Positions 32,545-42,794 of a DNA stretch of 64,000 nucleotides are shown here, piece by piece (position 1 is the first letter of the stretch; every line of letters begins with the position of its first letter). The position numbers and the translations under genes are program-made. A model generated the notes under the pieces. The model worked only from the letters and a program-made list of their open reading frames with translations, was not told where the DNA came from and made no database searches. This DNA is from Streptomyces sp. B21-083 (GTDB taxonomy: Bacteria > Actinomycetota > Actinomycetes > Streptomycetales > Streptomycetaceae): contig NZ_JARUND010000001.1 in the NCBI RefSeq assembly GCF_036898825.1, forward strand, positions 5,352,199-5,416,198. The letters run 5' to 3'.

Positions 32545-35408
32545 CGACCTGGTTCCACTCCTGGCGGGCCGCGGTCCGCATCGCCCGCCGTGACGCCTGG
32601 CGCTTCAAGGGCCGCAGCTTCCTCGTCCTCGCCATGATCGCGCTGCCGATCCTGGGCGTGAGCGCCCTGGACCTGACCCTGCGCAGCGCCGAACTCACCC
32701 CCGCGCAGCGGATGGAGCGCACCCTGGGTGCCGCCGACGCTCGCTTCTCCGACCCCCGAACGGCCGGCGTGGCCATCCTGCAGGACCCCGAGGGCGATCA
32801 GCACACCCCGGCCGGGGACTACGACTCGCCGGGCAAGTCCTGGCCCGACGGCCCGACCGATGTCACCAAGGCCATCCCGGCCGGTTCGACGGTGCTGACC
32901 GACAGCAGGGGCAACGCCAAGCTGACCACCAGGTACGGTCTGCTCCAGACCGAGGTCCGTGAGCTGGCCGCCGTCGATCCCGTCGCCCGGGGCATCATGC
33001 GGCTGCAGGAGGGCCGCTTCCCCGAGAAGAACGACGAGATCGCCGCGACCACCCGGTTCCTGGAGAGCAGCGGGCTGTCCGTCGGCTCCACCCTCACCGC
33101 CCGCGGCTTCGACCGCACCTATGTGATCAGCGGCTCGTACGAATTGCCCAGCGAACTCACGGCACAGCAGGTCAACGCCCTGCCGGGGGCCTTCCTCGCG
33201 CCGTACGCCAAGGCGGTCGAGAAGGCCGGACTGCCGAAGCCCGACATCTCCACCACCTACCTGGTGAAGAAGGCCGGTGGTTTCACGTGGAACACGGTCC
33301 AGGCGATCAACGCCAAGGGTGTCCTGGTCACCTCGCGCGTCGTGGCCCTCGACCCGCCCGCCGACTCCAAGGTGCCGCTCTACCAGAAGGAAGGCTGGGC
33401 CATCTACGAGAGCAGCGGGGGCGCCGACGCCGCCGCGCTCGCCGCCGTGGGCACGGTCGTCGGCCTGGCGATGCTGGAGATCTGCCTGCTCGCCGGTCCC
33501 GCCTTCGCCGTCGGTGCCCGTCGTTCCCGCCGCCAGCTGGGCCTGGTCGGCGCCAACGGCGGTGCCCGCAGCCACATCCGGGCCATCGTGCTGAGCGGCG
33601 GCCTGGTCATCGGCGTCGCGGCGGCCCTGGTCGGCATCGTCCTCGCCCTGATCCTGACCTTCGCCCTCCGGCCGCTCCTCGAGGACTACATGGGGCAACG
33701 GTTCGGCGGCTTCACCGTCAGGCCGCTGGAACTGCTCGCCATCGCCGCGCTCGCCGTCCTCACCGGCCTGCTCTCCGCGATCATCCCGGCCGTCACCGCC
33801 TCCCGGCAGACCGTCCTGGCCTCCCTCACCGGCCGTCGCGGCGTGCGCCGCAGCAACCGCGTGCTGCCGCTGATCGGCTTCGGCGCTGTCCTGCTCGGCG
33901 CGGCCATCGCCCTGTACGGCTCGGTCGTCTCCGACCAGTTCGTCCTGGTCGCGGGTGGTTCGGCCGTCGCCGAGCTGGGTGTGGTCGCCATGACGCCCGC
34001 CCTGGTCGGCCTGTTCGGCCGGGCCAGCCGCTGGCTGCCGCTCTCGCCGCGCCTCGCCCTGCGGGACGCCGTCCGCAACCGGGGCCGTACGGCACCCGCT
34101 GTCGCCGCCGTCCTGGCCGCCGTCGCGGGCACCGTCGCCGTCTCGACGTACGCCGCGAGCCGCGACGCCCAGAGTCTGGCCGAGTACCGGGCCAGCCTGC
34201 CGTACGGGGCCGGCGCCGCGCTCGTCACCGAGGAGGGCGGCCGGGACGTCCCCGCGGTCCGCGACGCCGTGCAGCGGACGCTGCCCGTCGACGTCCGCGC
34301 CGACGTGTTCCGGATCGCCGTCGGCAAGCCCGGCTGCGCCCCGTACGGCGAGGGCGAGGGCTGTGGCCGCTTCGAGGTCGTCACCCCGCCGGCCAACGAG
34401 TGCCCGCTGTGGGTCAGCACCCCCGACGGGTCCGACCCGGCGGAGAAGTACACCAAGGAGCAGCGGCGCGCGCTCGCCAAGGACTGGCGCTGCCTCTCGC
34501 CCGACGGCAACGGCGTCTACGTCGAGGGCGGTCTCCTCGTCGCCGACGCCCCGCTTCTGAAGGTCCTCGGCATCGACGACCCGGGCGCGGCCAAGGCCCT
34601 CGCCGACGGAAAGCTCGTCAGCTTCCACAAGCCCCAGGTCGACAGGAACGGCGCCGTCGGCATCAAACTGATCACCGACCCGAAGGCCGCCGACCGCGCC
34701 GTCGAGCAGAACAAGCCGGTCCCGGGCGAGCTGAAGTCCTTCCCCGCCTACCAGGTGCCCGGCTCGCCCGACTCCTACGGAGTGCAGAGCGTGCTCAGCC
34801 CCGCCGCCGCCAAGGCCGCCGGACTGACCACTGTCCCCCTCGGCGCCTTCTTCAACACCGACCGGATGCCCAGCACCGAGCAGCGGCAGAAGCTCGACGC
34901 CGAGATCGCCAAGCTCGGCAGCAACGTCGAGCTGACCGTGGAGCAGGGGTGGGTCGACGAGAACGGGCTCGTCCTGCTCGCGCTGACCGTCTTCGCCGGC
35001 CTGGTCACCATCGGTGCGGCCGGCATCGCCACCGGTCTCGCCCAGGCCGACGCGGAGGCTGATCTCAAGACGCTCGCCGCGGTCGGAGCCCCACCCCGGG
35101 TGCGCCGCATGCTCAGCGGCTTCCAGTGCGGTGTGGTCGCCGCGATGGGTGTGGTCCTCGGCTCGGCGGCCGGTGTCCTGCCCGCGGTCGGGCTGCGGCT
35201 CACCGAGGAGCGCGAGCAGACGCGCTTCTACCAGGAGGCTCTCGACAACGGCTGGGTCGGCGCCGGTGACGCCCCGCCGTACGTGCCGATCATCGTCCCC
35301 TGGGAGACGCTCGCCGCCCTCCTGGTGGCCGTGCCCCTCGGCGCCGCCCTGCTGGCCGCGCTGGTGACCCGCTCTCGCGGGGCGCTGGCCCGCCGCGCCG
35401 CGCACTGA
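32541..35408 (+). CDS. ABC transporter FtsX-like permease
   Basis: 955 residues, with the start GTG overlapping the ATPase stop. A TM helix near 25-45 (FLVLAMIALPILGVSALDL) is followed by an extracellular domain and a first FtsX module at about 295-430 (AAVGTVVGLAMLEICLLAGP, ARRSRRQLGLVGANGGARSH). Further helices are near 445-620, then a large second extracellular domain (about 540-790) with four cysteines (KPGCAPYGEGEGCG, NECPLW, WRCLSPDG) probably disulfide-bonded. A C-terminal FtsX module is at about 805-950 (DLKTLAAVGAPPRVRRMLSG). This ten-helix layout fits antibiotic- or peptide-resistance exporters. Substrate unknown. Confidence 0.9.
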
Positions 35409-35975
35409 GCCTCCGCCGCCCGACCGCGCCGTGCCCCTGGACGAGGGTGAATCACCGTTCCTAGGGACTGAGCGGGAGTGAGTCCTGTTGCCAGGTCTCA
35501 TGCTCGGCCGAACGCCCCGGACGGTGTTGGTCGTTCTGGTTGCCCGCGTTCGCTCCGCGTCCGGGCGGCACGGATCGTGTCCGTGGTCCGGGGATGCGGG
35601 GGCGGGGTTCCTCACGCCCAGGGACTCCTGGTCCGGCCTGGACGGTCCGATGCCCCACCGCATCACTCCGGTGCGGTGGGGGCGGTGTCGTCCGTCGCCG
35701 GACCGGGTGTCCCTGGGCGCGCCTTCCGATCGCCACGGCAGCAGCATCGTGGCGAGTGGTTGTACGGGTGGTTGTGGTGAGGGGCTCCTGAGCGCGACGA
35801 CCGCGTGAGCAGCGGCACTGGCGCACCTGACAACTGCTGCTTTGCTTACGCGACTTGGTCGACCTCCGCGCACCTCATGACCCAGGCCACCGAAAGTGCG
35901 TCTCGCGATGGGAGATTATTCGACCCAGTGGTGCCTGAAGCGGCACTCGAAGGCTACTGACCTGGGGTTTCTCTC
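35409..35975. other. Intergenic region ending in a partial tRNA-type hairpin
   Basis: About 560 bp. No convincing gene. The segment 35951-35972 keeps only the right half (ctgacctggggtttct) of the hairpin seen beside the other att copies; the left arm is altered. Confidence 0.45.
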
Positions 35976-36021
35976 TGGAGCGGGTGACGAGAATCGAACT
36001 CGCACTCTCAGCTTGGGAAGC
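35976..36021 (-). repeat. tRNA-Gly(CCC) 3'-half attachment-site copy 2
   Basis: 46 bp identical to copies 3, 4 and 5: anticodon arm to CCA of tRNA-Gly(CCC) on the reverse strand. TGACCTG begins at 36050, 28 nt after the core. It is followed by about 145 bp highly similar to the sequence beyond copy 5. Confidence 0.82.
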
Positions 36022-36165
36022 GACGGCGCTCGGTCGGCCGTATGGCCGCTGACCTGCTCGGATGCGGTCTCGGTGTCGCCGCTGTGCGGCCTGATGGCAC
36101 CGCTGTTGTCCGTGGTTGACCGGTCTTAAGGGCACGCTACGGGCACGCAGCCCGGTCGGAGTCAT
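35976..36165. repeat. Long direct repeat, left copy (partner 59997-60187)
   Basis: About 190 bp, including the att core, roughly 90% identical by eye to 59997-60187 in the same orientation. Shared landmarks are gacggcgctcggtcggccg, tgcggcctgatggcaccgct, ttgaccggtcttaagggcac and ggcacgcagcccg. The pair bounds a 24-kb interval. Confidence 0.7.
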
Positions 36166-36169
36166 CGAT

Positions 36170-36198
36170 AGCCCCTCTGCGGTCCATCCGGAGGGGCT
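36170..36198. terminator. Hairpin before the ClC gene
   Basis: agcccctc and gaggggct pair around a 13-nt loop. The right arm could be mistaken for a Shine-Dalgarno of a TTG at 36199; the hairpin argues against that start. Confidence 0.5.
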
Positions 36199-36375
36199 TT
36201 GAGCCATTTCGCGGGCCTGGAAGCGATATGGCGCGATCTGCTGGGTAATCTCGCGCTGCCACTGGCCCGACCGCCTCCCAGCAGACTCAGGAGAAGCGCC
36301 ATCGCTGAGCAGAAGCCCGGAGAGTCTGGGACCGCTCCGGGAAACCAGCCCCAAGAGGCCGACCAGCTGAGGAAC

Positions 36376-37680
36376 ATGCTGCGTCGGCCCGAGTACCGAC
36401 GGGCGCTGGTGTTCTGCGCCTTGATCGGGATCCCGGTGTCGTTGGTCGCGTTCTGGTTCCTCGTCCTGCTCCACGAGCTGGAGAACCTGATCTGGGTGGA
36501 CTGGCCGCACGATCTCGGGTGGACGGATCCACCGTGGTGGTGGCCCGTTCCCCTGGCTCTGGTGTCAGGCGCGGTCGTCGCCCTGGTCGTCCTGCGGTTT
36601 CCGGGCCGAGGAGGACACATTCCGGCGGCTGGCCTGCATTCCGGAGAGGCGTCGAAAGCCACCGTTCCCGGTGTGGTCCTCGCCGCGTTGGCCAGCCTGC
36701 CGCTGGGCGCCGTCCTCGGGCCCGAGGCCCCGCTGATCGCCCTCGGCGGTGGTCTGGCGCTGGTTTTCCGGGATCTCGTACGCGCTCCGGCGACCGAGGC
36801 GAGCACTGTGCTGCTCGGTGCCGCCGGTGCCGCGGCAGCCATCGCCGCGATCTTCGGCAGTCCGCTCGTGGCGGCCGTGATGCTCATGGAAGTGGCCGGA
36901 GTCGGCGGACCGCAGCTGTTCGCGGTGATGCTTCCCGCCCTGCTGTCCAGCGGAATCGGCGCCATCGTGTTCACCGGCTTCGGCCACTGGACCGGGCTGA
37001 AGACCGGGAGCCTCGACATCGGGCTGCCCACTCCGCCGCTCCTCGACACCGGGGACGTGGTGTGGTCGGCGCTGATGGCAGTCGTCGTCGGGGCGGCCGT
37101 CCACTGGATCATGGTGGGGGGACGGGTCGCCGCGCGCTTCGTAACCGCGCATCCGTTGCGCAACACGGTGGTCTGCGCACTCGCCGCGGCGGGCTGCGCG
37201 GCTCTCTACGCAGTCATCACCGGCCGTTCGCCGTCCGAGGTCTCCCTGTCCGGCCAGTCCGCCCTGGCGCAACTCGCCGGGCACCCCCATGCGTGGTCGG
37301 TCGGCAGTCTGTTGGCGGTCCTGGCGTTCAAGGGCGTCGCATACGCGCTCTGTCTGGGAAGCCTTCGCGGCGGTCCGACCTTCCCCTCCTTGTTCCTGGG
37401 CGGAGCGGTGGGCGTCCTGCTGGCACCCCTGCCGGGACTCGGCGTCGTAGCGGGCATGGCGGCGGGTATGGCGGCCGCGTGCGCCGCCGCGCTGCGGCTG
37501 CCCGTCAGCACGGTGGTGCTGGTCGTCCTCATGGTGGGCAACTCGGAAACGGTGCCCGTGATCGTGCTGGCCGCCGTGGTGTCGTTCGTGACCACGGAGC
37601 TGCTGCCACAGGGACCGGGGATTCCTGCGTTCAGGCCACGAGTCGGTCGAGCGCGTCGTCCAGCGTCGCCGCGGCCGTGA
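36376..37680 (+). CDS. ClC-type chloride channel/transporter
   Basis: At least 434 residues with about ten hydrophobic helices. Family motifs are SLPLGAVLGPEAPLIALGGG (the GxEGP-type selectivity segment, here GPEAP, found in an actinobacterial subgroup), AAIAAIFGSPLVAAVMLMEV and SLRGGPTFPSLFLGGAVG. No CBS domains. The start is uncertain. The ATG at 36376 (MLRRPEYRRALVF) precedes the first helix. A strong AGGAGAAG sits 7 nt before an in-frame ATC at 36301, which may be a mutated or non-standard start. A TTG at 36199 is open but lies in a hairpin. The role is anion movement in acid or osmotic stress; the antiporter gene nearby fits that. Confidence 0.83.
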   Translation: MLRRPEYRRALVFCALIGIPVSLVAFWFLVLLHELENLIWVDWPHDLGWTDPPWWWPVPLALVSGAVVALVVLRFPGRGGHIPAAGLHSGEASKATVPGVVLAALASLPLGAVLGPEAPLIALGGGLALVFRDLVRAPATEASTVLLGAAGAAAAIAAIFGSPLVAAVMLMEVAGVGGPQLFAVMLPALLSSGIGAIVFTGFGHWTGLKTGSLDIGLPTPPLLDTGDVVWSALMAVVVGAAVHWIMVGGRVAARFVTAHPLRNTVVCALAAAGCAALYAVITGRSPSEVSLSGQSALAQLAGHPHAWSVGSLLAVLAFKGVAYALCLGSLRGGPTFPSLFLGGAVGVLLAPLPGLGVVAGMAAGMAAACAAALRLPVSTVVLVVLMVGNSETVPVIVLAAVVSFVTTELLPQGPGIPAFRPRVGRARRPASPRP

Positions 37681-37735
37681 CGAGAGAGACCGGGCGTTGT
37701 GCATAAAGCCTCTGCGTATGGGACGGGGGAAGAAT

Positions 37736-38404
37736 TCAGGACGCAACCACAGGTCCGGGACCTGGCCGGAGACTGGCCACGAGAATGTGCAGGCTGACGA
37801 CAAGTGCCCACAGGGGGAAGACCAGCTCGGACCAGGCGACAGTGCCCGACACGAGCAGCAGTGTCAGGGCGACGAGATAGCCGACAAGGGAAAGCCAGCG
37901 CGGGAGGACTCCGAGCCGTTGCCCGATGGTGGAGGTCGAGAAGGTGAAGACCGCGGCCATCCGCATCGCGTAGGTCGTCAGGAGGCTGTAGGTGACGTGA
38001 CGGCCGAATGACCACCCTTGCAGTTTGGAGCCGGCCCCGGACACATCGGCCGTGACCAGTAGGCCGCCGGCCGCCGCTGCGGCGCCGAAGAGAGTCGCCA
38101 CGAACAGCAGGCCGCTGCCCAGGAAGACCATGGCGAAGAACTGGTCCTCGGCCGCTCCGATGCGTGCGCGCACCGCGCCCATGAACCACAGGAAGAAGAT
38201 GCCGGCGAAGGGAACGAGGTTGAGCGCCGTCTGTACGGTGCGCCGACGCGAGGGGTCGGTGACCCAGGCGTTGCCCACATTGCCGGGCACGTCCGGCACC
38301 GCTACGCGGACCAGGACGATGGCCACGCCGAGGAGCAGGGCGAAAACGATCCCCACCAGTCCTGCGGCTCGTGGAGTGCGCAACGCCTGAAGCTTCCTCT
38401 CCAT
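37736..38404 (-). CDS. Integral membrane protein, about 222 aa
   Basis: Start ATG at 38404 (MERKLQALRTPRAAGLVGIV). Six likely membrane helices: GIVFALLLGVAIVLVRV, FAGIFFLWFMGAV, MVFLGSGLLFVATLFGAAAA, HVTYSLLTTYAMRMAAVFTF, WLSLVGYLVALTLLLVSG and ELVFPLWALVVSLHILVASL. I recognise no family motif. It resembles uncharacterised Streptomyces membrane proteins. Its end faces the ClC gene end with 55 bp between, so the two converge. It may belong with the antiporter gene upstream on the same strand (282 bp away). Confidence 0.7.
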   Translation of the reverse strand: MERKLQALRTPRAAGLVGIVFALLLGVAIVLVRVAVPDVPGNVGNAWVTDPSRRRTVQTALNLVPFAGIFFLWFMGAVRARIGAAEDQFFAMVFLGSGLLFVATLFGAAAAAGGLLVTADVSGAGSKLQGWSFGRHVTYSLLTTYAMRMAAVFTFSTSTIGQRLGVLPRWLSLVGYLVALTLLLVSGTVAWSELVFPLWALVVSLHILVASLRPGPGPVVAS

Positions 38405-38686
38405 GGGCGGTCTTCGCTTCCTCTCCCAGCCTGTGTGTCCCCGTCCGGTGACGGTCTCTCCCCGGTCCGGTGGCGGTGCCGGTGGGCAAGCTCGGCGGGC
38501 GGCTGAGACCAGCAAGCACCGGCGGACGCCCACGTGCCACTGGGACTGTCCATGCGGGTGACGTGTGCGGGGGCGGCAGACGTGCTTCCCACCAGTGAGC
38601 CGGTCCGTGTGAGCCACGGTCCCCGGTACGGCCCGGCGCCCCCGCCGGGAACGACACGCGTCGAGCGGCGGCAGCCGACGGTCGGC

Positions 38687-40465
38687 CTACTCCGACGGAC
38701 TCTCGGTACCCCGTCGGCCCGGGGCCAGCAGGACGACCGTGTCCCCCGGTCGCGGCAGTGGTGCGCTGCCTCCCGTGACCGGATCGAGGCGGCCGTCCCG
38801 GCGTACGAGGAACAGCAGATCGCTGCCGGGCGGTAGGGCATCTCCGGCGGGCTGCCCGAGAACGGCCGCCCCCTCCTCGTACCGGTGAGCGAACGTCGGC
38901 CAGGTCAGATCCGGGCCGAACAGAACCTCGCCGCCGATGAACGGCGCCACCGCGCCGTGGCTGTCGGCCGGTTCGTTGAGGCGGTGGACGGTACCCTCCA
39001 CGCTGCCTCGCAGAAGCACCGCCGCCAGTGCGTTGAAGTCGTCCTCGGCGGTGAGGAAGTACACCGCCGTGATGCCCTCCAGCTCGGCGGCCTCACCTGT
39101 GGCGGCGCCCAGCAGCTCACCGGGCGCAAGTTCGATTCCCGCCTGCCGGATACGTTCGCGCTGTTCCTCTTCCCCCGCCCACATCAACACTTCCAGCCCC
39201 GCTGTCTTCAGGGCCACGCCCAGGTCGACCACCCAGGGGTCACCGCCGACCAGCAGGGGCCGCGAGCGGGACAGGCGCACGACGCCCAGGCGCCGGGCGA
39301 CGGGCGAGGCGGTCAGGCCGTAGAGCGTCACTGTCGCGACGATGACCACGAACGTGGCCGGAAGGATCTTCGACGCACCACCGATCCCCTTCGCCACCAG
39401 GCCGGCCGAGAACGTCGAAGCCGTCGCGGCCGCGACGATGCCGCGCGGCGCCATCCAGCCGATGAAGCGCCGCTCACCGCCTGTCAGGTCGGTGCCGGCG
39501 GTGGACACGAGCGCGACCAGCGGCCTGACGACCAGTACCAGAAAGGCGGCGAGCCCAAGCGCGGGGAGCCACACATGGCGCAGCGAGTGCGGGGTGACGG
39601 TGGCCGAGATCGAGATGAAGAGCAGGCCGAGGATCAGACTGACCAGGGTTTCGAAGAAGGGCCGACGCGCTGGTACGTCGATGCTGGGGAGGTTGGCGAC
39701 GGCCAGGCCCATCACCACGGCGGCGATGAGTCCCGTGTCGTCGCGCAGGACGTCGCAGAACGCCGCCACACCGATCACCGCGGCAAGCTGCGCCGTGGTG
39801 CCGAGAACCTCGCCGAGCCGCAGTACCCGGAACAGCACCCACAGCAGAGCCGCCCCGGCCGCTCCCCCGGCCAGTCCGATGCCCATGCTGGCGGTGAAGC
39901 GCTCCAGGCCACTGCCGAGGTGGTGACGGGAGCTCGCCACGACGGCGTGAAAGACCAGTGCGCCCAGGACACCGCCGACCGGATCGATGAGGGAGCCTTC
40001 CCAGATCAGGATGCGCTGGAGCCGATCCTTCGGCCGTACGAAGCTGAGCAGCGGTCCGACGACCGTCGGCCCCGAGACCACGAGGATCGCGCCGAGCATG
40101 AGGGCCGCCCGCCTGGAGATGTCCAGCAGTGGCGCGGCGAGGAGCGTGCCGAGCAGCCCGGTGATCAGGACGCCGAACCAGAGCAGCCGGACGACGACGC
40201 TGCGGGTGTGGCCCTTCAGCCTCGCCAGGTCCAGCCCGAGGCCGGCGTCGTAGAGGATCACGGCGACGGCCAGCGATACCAGCGGTGAGAACGCCGCCCC
40301 CAGCAGTTGCTCGGGGTCGACGTCGTCGATCAGCGCGCCGGCGGTGAAGCCGACCGGCAGCAGGACAATCAGGCCGGGGATGTGCAGGCGGTCGGCCAGG
40401 ATCTGCGATCCGACGGCCAGGACCAGGATCAGGCCCACACCGATGAGCACCTGGTTCGTCGTCAC
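38687..40465 (-). CDS. Cation:proton antiporter (CPA1, NhaP-like) with C-terminal regulatory domain
   Basis: 592 residues from GTG 40465 (VTTNQVLIGVG), which has GGAAAGGG upstream. Twelve or so helices span residues 1-400. Asp/Pro ion-path motifs are LIWEGSLIDPVGGVLGALVF and DDTGLIAAVVMGLAVANLPS, plus FIGWMAPRGIVAAATASTFS. Residues about 400-520 look like a TrkA-N-type nucleotide-binding fold (RPLLVGGDPWVVDLGVALKT, EGITAVYFLTAEDDFNALAA). The terminal 70 resemble TrkA-C (DLLFLVRRDGRLDPV). It exchanges Na+ or K+ for H+. In this island, pH and salt homeostasis fits with the ClC gene. Confidence 0.88.
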   Translation of the reverse strand: MTTNQVLIGVGLILVLAVGSQILADRLHIPGLIVLLPVGFTAGALIDDVDPEQLLGAAFSPLVSLAVAVILYDAGLGLDLARLKGHTRSVVVRLLWFGVLITGLLGTLLAAPLLDISRRAALMLGAILVVSGPTVVGPLLSFVRPKDRLQRILIWEGSLIDPVGGVLGALVFHAVVASSRHHLGSGLERFTASMGIGLAGGAAGAALLWVLFRVLRLGEVLGTTAQLAAVIGVAAFCDVLRDDTGLIAAVVMGLAVANLPSIDVPARRPFFETLVSLILGLLFISISATVTPHSLRHVWLPALGLAAFLVLVVRPLVALVSTAGTDLTGGERRFIGWMAPRGIVAAATASTFSAGLVAKGIGGASKILPATFVVIVATVTLYGLTASPVARRLGVVRLSRSRPLLVGGDPWVVDLGVALKTAGLEVLMWAGEEEQRERIRQAGIELAPGELLGAATGEAAELEGITAVYFLTAEDDFNALAAVLLRGSVEGTVHRLNEPADSHGAVAPFIGGEVLFGPDLTWPTFAHRYEEGAAVLGQPAGDALPPGSDLLFLVRRDGRLDPVTGGSAPLPRPGDTVVLLAPGRRGTESPSE

Positions 40466-40689
40466 AAGCGGCCCTTTCCATGCGTGGTGGTGGGACGAGT
40501 CGATGCCCTTCCCTGCCAGTGGAGGCACCACGGATCGACGAATCGAGGGGACGGCACGGCCGGCGAGGCGGCGGTGGTGATCCCGGCCCGCACCATCACG
40601 GCAGCGGCTGCGGCGAATCCCCAGGAGGCCCGCGTCGCGTGATGGTCCTCGGCCCGATGAACATCAGGTCGGGGACCATCACAGCGCTG

Positions 40690-41610
40690 TCATTCTTCCC
40701 ACGGCGTGATCCCCCAGCGAACCGTGTGCTGCGCGCCGGGGGCGAGGGTGACGAGCCCGGTGCCGCTGCGGAAGGCGTCCGGCGGGCAGGTCATCGGCTC
40801 GACGGCGACCGCGCGACGGCGTTCCCCCGGAGGGAGGGTGTCGCCGGTGTAGAGCTGCACGTAGTCGGCGCCTTCGCCGAGCCACACGTCCGTACCGACC
40901 GCACCCGACGGATGGGCCAGGCGCACCACGGCACGGCCGTCCGCGTCCCGGTCGAGGTCGCCGAACGGAGTGTCCAGCCGGAGCGCGCCGACAGCTCGTG
41001 GCGTACGCAGGTCGTACTCGGTCCCGGCGACCGGCTCGGCGGCCACCGGCAGGCCGCGCTCATCGGTACGCAGCCATGTCCGTGCGGGCACGGTCAGCAC
41101 CGCCTGGTCGACGACGGCGGTGCCCGCGGTGACGTAGGGATGCTGGCCGAAGCCGTAGGGCGCGGCGCTCGCATCGAGGTTGCGTGCGGTGACGGCGACT
41201 TCGAGTCCGTTCTCGCCCAGCGCGTACTCGGCACGGACGCGGAGGTGGAACGGGTAGCCCGGCTGCGGCCACAGCGGAACCTCCAGGACGGCGCGGCTGT
41301 CGCTCGCCTCCACGACCCGCCACGCCACCCACCGCAGGAGCCCGTGGATGGCGTTGCCGCCGGCCGACTCATCGAGCGGCAGCTGCAGATCCTGCCCGTC
41401 CCAGGGGTACCGGCCGTCGCGGATCCGGTTGGGCCACGGCACCAGGATCTGGCCGCGCCCGCCGGTGATCCGGTCCTGTTCGGTGAATCCGTCGACCACG
41501 GTGCGTTCACCGACCGCGTACGACCGCAGGGCCGCGCCCAGCTCGACGATGACGGCACGGTGCGTGCCGTGACGGAGGGTCAGTTGCCGTCCGGTCCGGC
41601 TCTCCAACAC
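40690..41610 (-). CDS. Aldose 1-epimerase family protein
   Basis: 306 residues. GTG 41610 with AGGAGG 8 nt upstream fixes the start. The galactose mutarotase fold shows LVPWPNRIRDGRYPWDGQDL, NAIHGLLRWVAWRVVE (His), FGQHPYVTAG with the catalytic-type His, and VAVEPMTCPPDAFRSGTGLV with the Glu. Members interconvert alpha and beta anomers of aldohexoses. Here it can supply the beta-anomer to a glucose 1-dehydrogenase encoded at 52183 (inference). It is a lone gene on the reverse strand, with the DUF389 gene upstream. Confidence 0.88.
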   Translation of the reverse strand: MLESRTGRQLTLRHGTHRAVIVELGAALRSYAVGERTVVDGFTEQDRITGGRGQILVPWPNRIRDGRYPWDGQDLQLPLDESAGGNAIHGLLRWVAWRVVEASDSRAVLEVPLWPQPGYPFHLRVRAEYALGENGLEVAVTARNLDASAAPYGFGQHPYVTAGTAVVDQAVLTVPARTWLRTDERGLPVAAEPVAGTEYDLRTPRAVGALRLDTPFGDLDRDADGRAVVRLAHPSGAVGTDVWLGEGADYVQLYTGDTLPPGERRRAVAVEPMTCPPDAFRSGTGLVTLAPGAQHTVRWGITPWEE

Positions 41611-41840
41611 GCGTGGCCTCCTCGGTCCGCCCGGCCGGCGTCCTCGGACGCCGATGTAGTGGTGGCCTGCGCCGCCGGCCCTCCCGTCGGGAGCGTGCGG
41701 CCCCTCGTGGAGCCGGTCAAGCGCAACACGTTCCTGTCGGCACGATCGCCGGGCAGGTTCGCCCGCTGGGGTCACAGGATGTGGCGGGCGGCGGTCGACG
41801 CACGGGCTCCCGTGATGTCTCCCTGACGGGGACGGCGGCG

Positions 41841-42794
41841 TCACCCGCTGCCCGGACGACTGCTGCGACGGCCGATGCGCCGCCAGGCAGCGCGTTGGAA
41901 CCTGATCATCAGTACGCCCACCAGGATCAGCAGCACGATGTTGAGCAGAAGTTGGACCAGGGATCCGCGCGCCTCGCTCCAGCTGGAGAACGCGCAGGAG
42001 ACGCCGATGTCGGCGGCGGCCGGAATGGTGGTGACCGAGATGAAGACGCCGAGCAGCGCACTCGTCCTCGCCTGGGTCAGCGACATGATCCCGACGATGC
42101 CGGCCAGCACCGCGACGACGACGGAGAAAACGTTGGGGGCGTCGATCAGCGTGGAGACCGGCCTGAAGCCCTGCTCGAACGCCTTGGGTTGGAAGTCGAG
42201 ACCCCGGATCGCCCACGAGAACAGCAAGGTCACCAGGACAGCCAGCAGGAAACCCACGGTCAGGGCGAACAAGCCCTGCCGGACCCTGGTGCCGTTGCCG
42301 CGGTCGATGCCCAGCGCGACGCTGGTGATGGCGCCGTACTCCGGTCCTACGACCATCGCCGCGACGATCAGAATCTGGGAGTTGGTGATGATGCCCACCG
42401 CCCCGATGACGCCTGCGATGACCAGGTAGATGTAGAAGCTCGGCCGGTAGGTGCCCTCGGTGCGAATGCGCGCTTCGACCTCCTCCCAGACCGGCGCGTA
42501 CGCGAGCGCCCCGAGTTGCTGCTGCTCCGCCGCGGCCGCGGCGCCGGAGAAGGCCATCTCGACCGGCTCGATGACGATGGATCCGCGACGGTCGAGTTCC
42601 AGCTCGCGCAATCCGCGCAGCACGGCGTTGGCCGCGCCCGCCAGGATGTCGCACACGATCGCGTCGCCGTCGGGATTGCGTGCCAGTTCGGGTAGGACGA
42701 CCAGGTTGAAGACAAAGCGGTCGTCGGTCAGCAGCCCGACCGCCCGGGGGGTGAGATCAGGTGGGCTCACCAGCCGGACGTGGATCATCTCCAT
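41841..42794 (-). CDS. DUF389 family membrane protein
   Basis: 317 residues. A soluble N-terminal domain (1-125) precedes five or six helices of the DUF389/TIGR00341 type: VIAGVIGAVGIITNSQILIV, AMVVGPEYGAITSVALGI, LTVGFLLAVLVTLLFSWAIR, VVVAVLAGIVGIMSLTQART, LGVFISVTTIPAAADIG and LLLNIVLLILVGVLM. AMVVGPEYGA is the conserved AxxxGPxxG motif. Function is not established; related proteins are predicted transporters. Start ATG 42794, with an alternative ATG two codons on. Confidence 0.87.
   Translation of the reverse strand: MEMIHVRLVSPPDLTPRAVGLLTDDRFVFNLVVLPELARNPDGDAIVCDILAGAANAVLRGLRELELDRRGSIVIEPVEMAFSGAAAAAEQQQLGALAYAPVWEEVEARIRTEGTYRPSFYIYLVIAGVIGAVGIITNSQILIVAAMVVGPEYGAITSVALGIDRGNGTRVRQGLFALTVGFLLAVLVTLLFSWAIRGLDFQPKAFEQGFRPVSTLIDAPNVFSVVVAVLAGIVGIMSLTQARTSALLGVFISVTTIPAAADIGVSCAFSSWSEARGSLVQLLLNIVLLILVGVLMIRFQRAAWRRIGRRSSRPGSG

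Noticed and set aside
35461..35826. Reverse-strand ORF after the permease gene
   Set aside because: Arg/Thr/Pro-rich low-complexity translation without start signals or conserved segments.
36199..36375. TTG start for the ClC protein at 36199
   Set aside because: The apparent Shine-Dalgarno is the right arm of a terminator-like hairpin and only 2 nt from the TTG.
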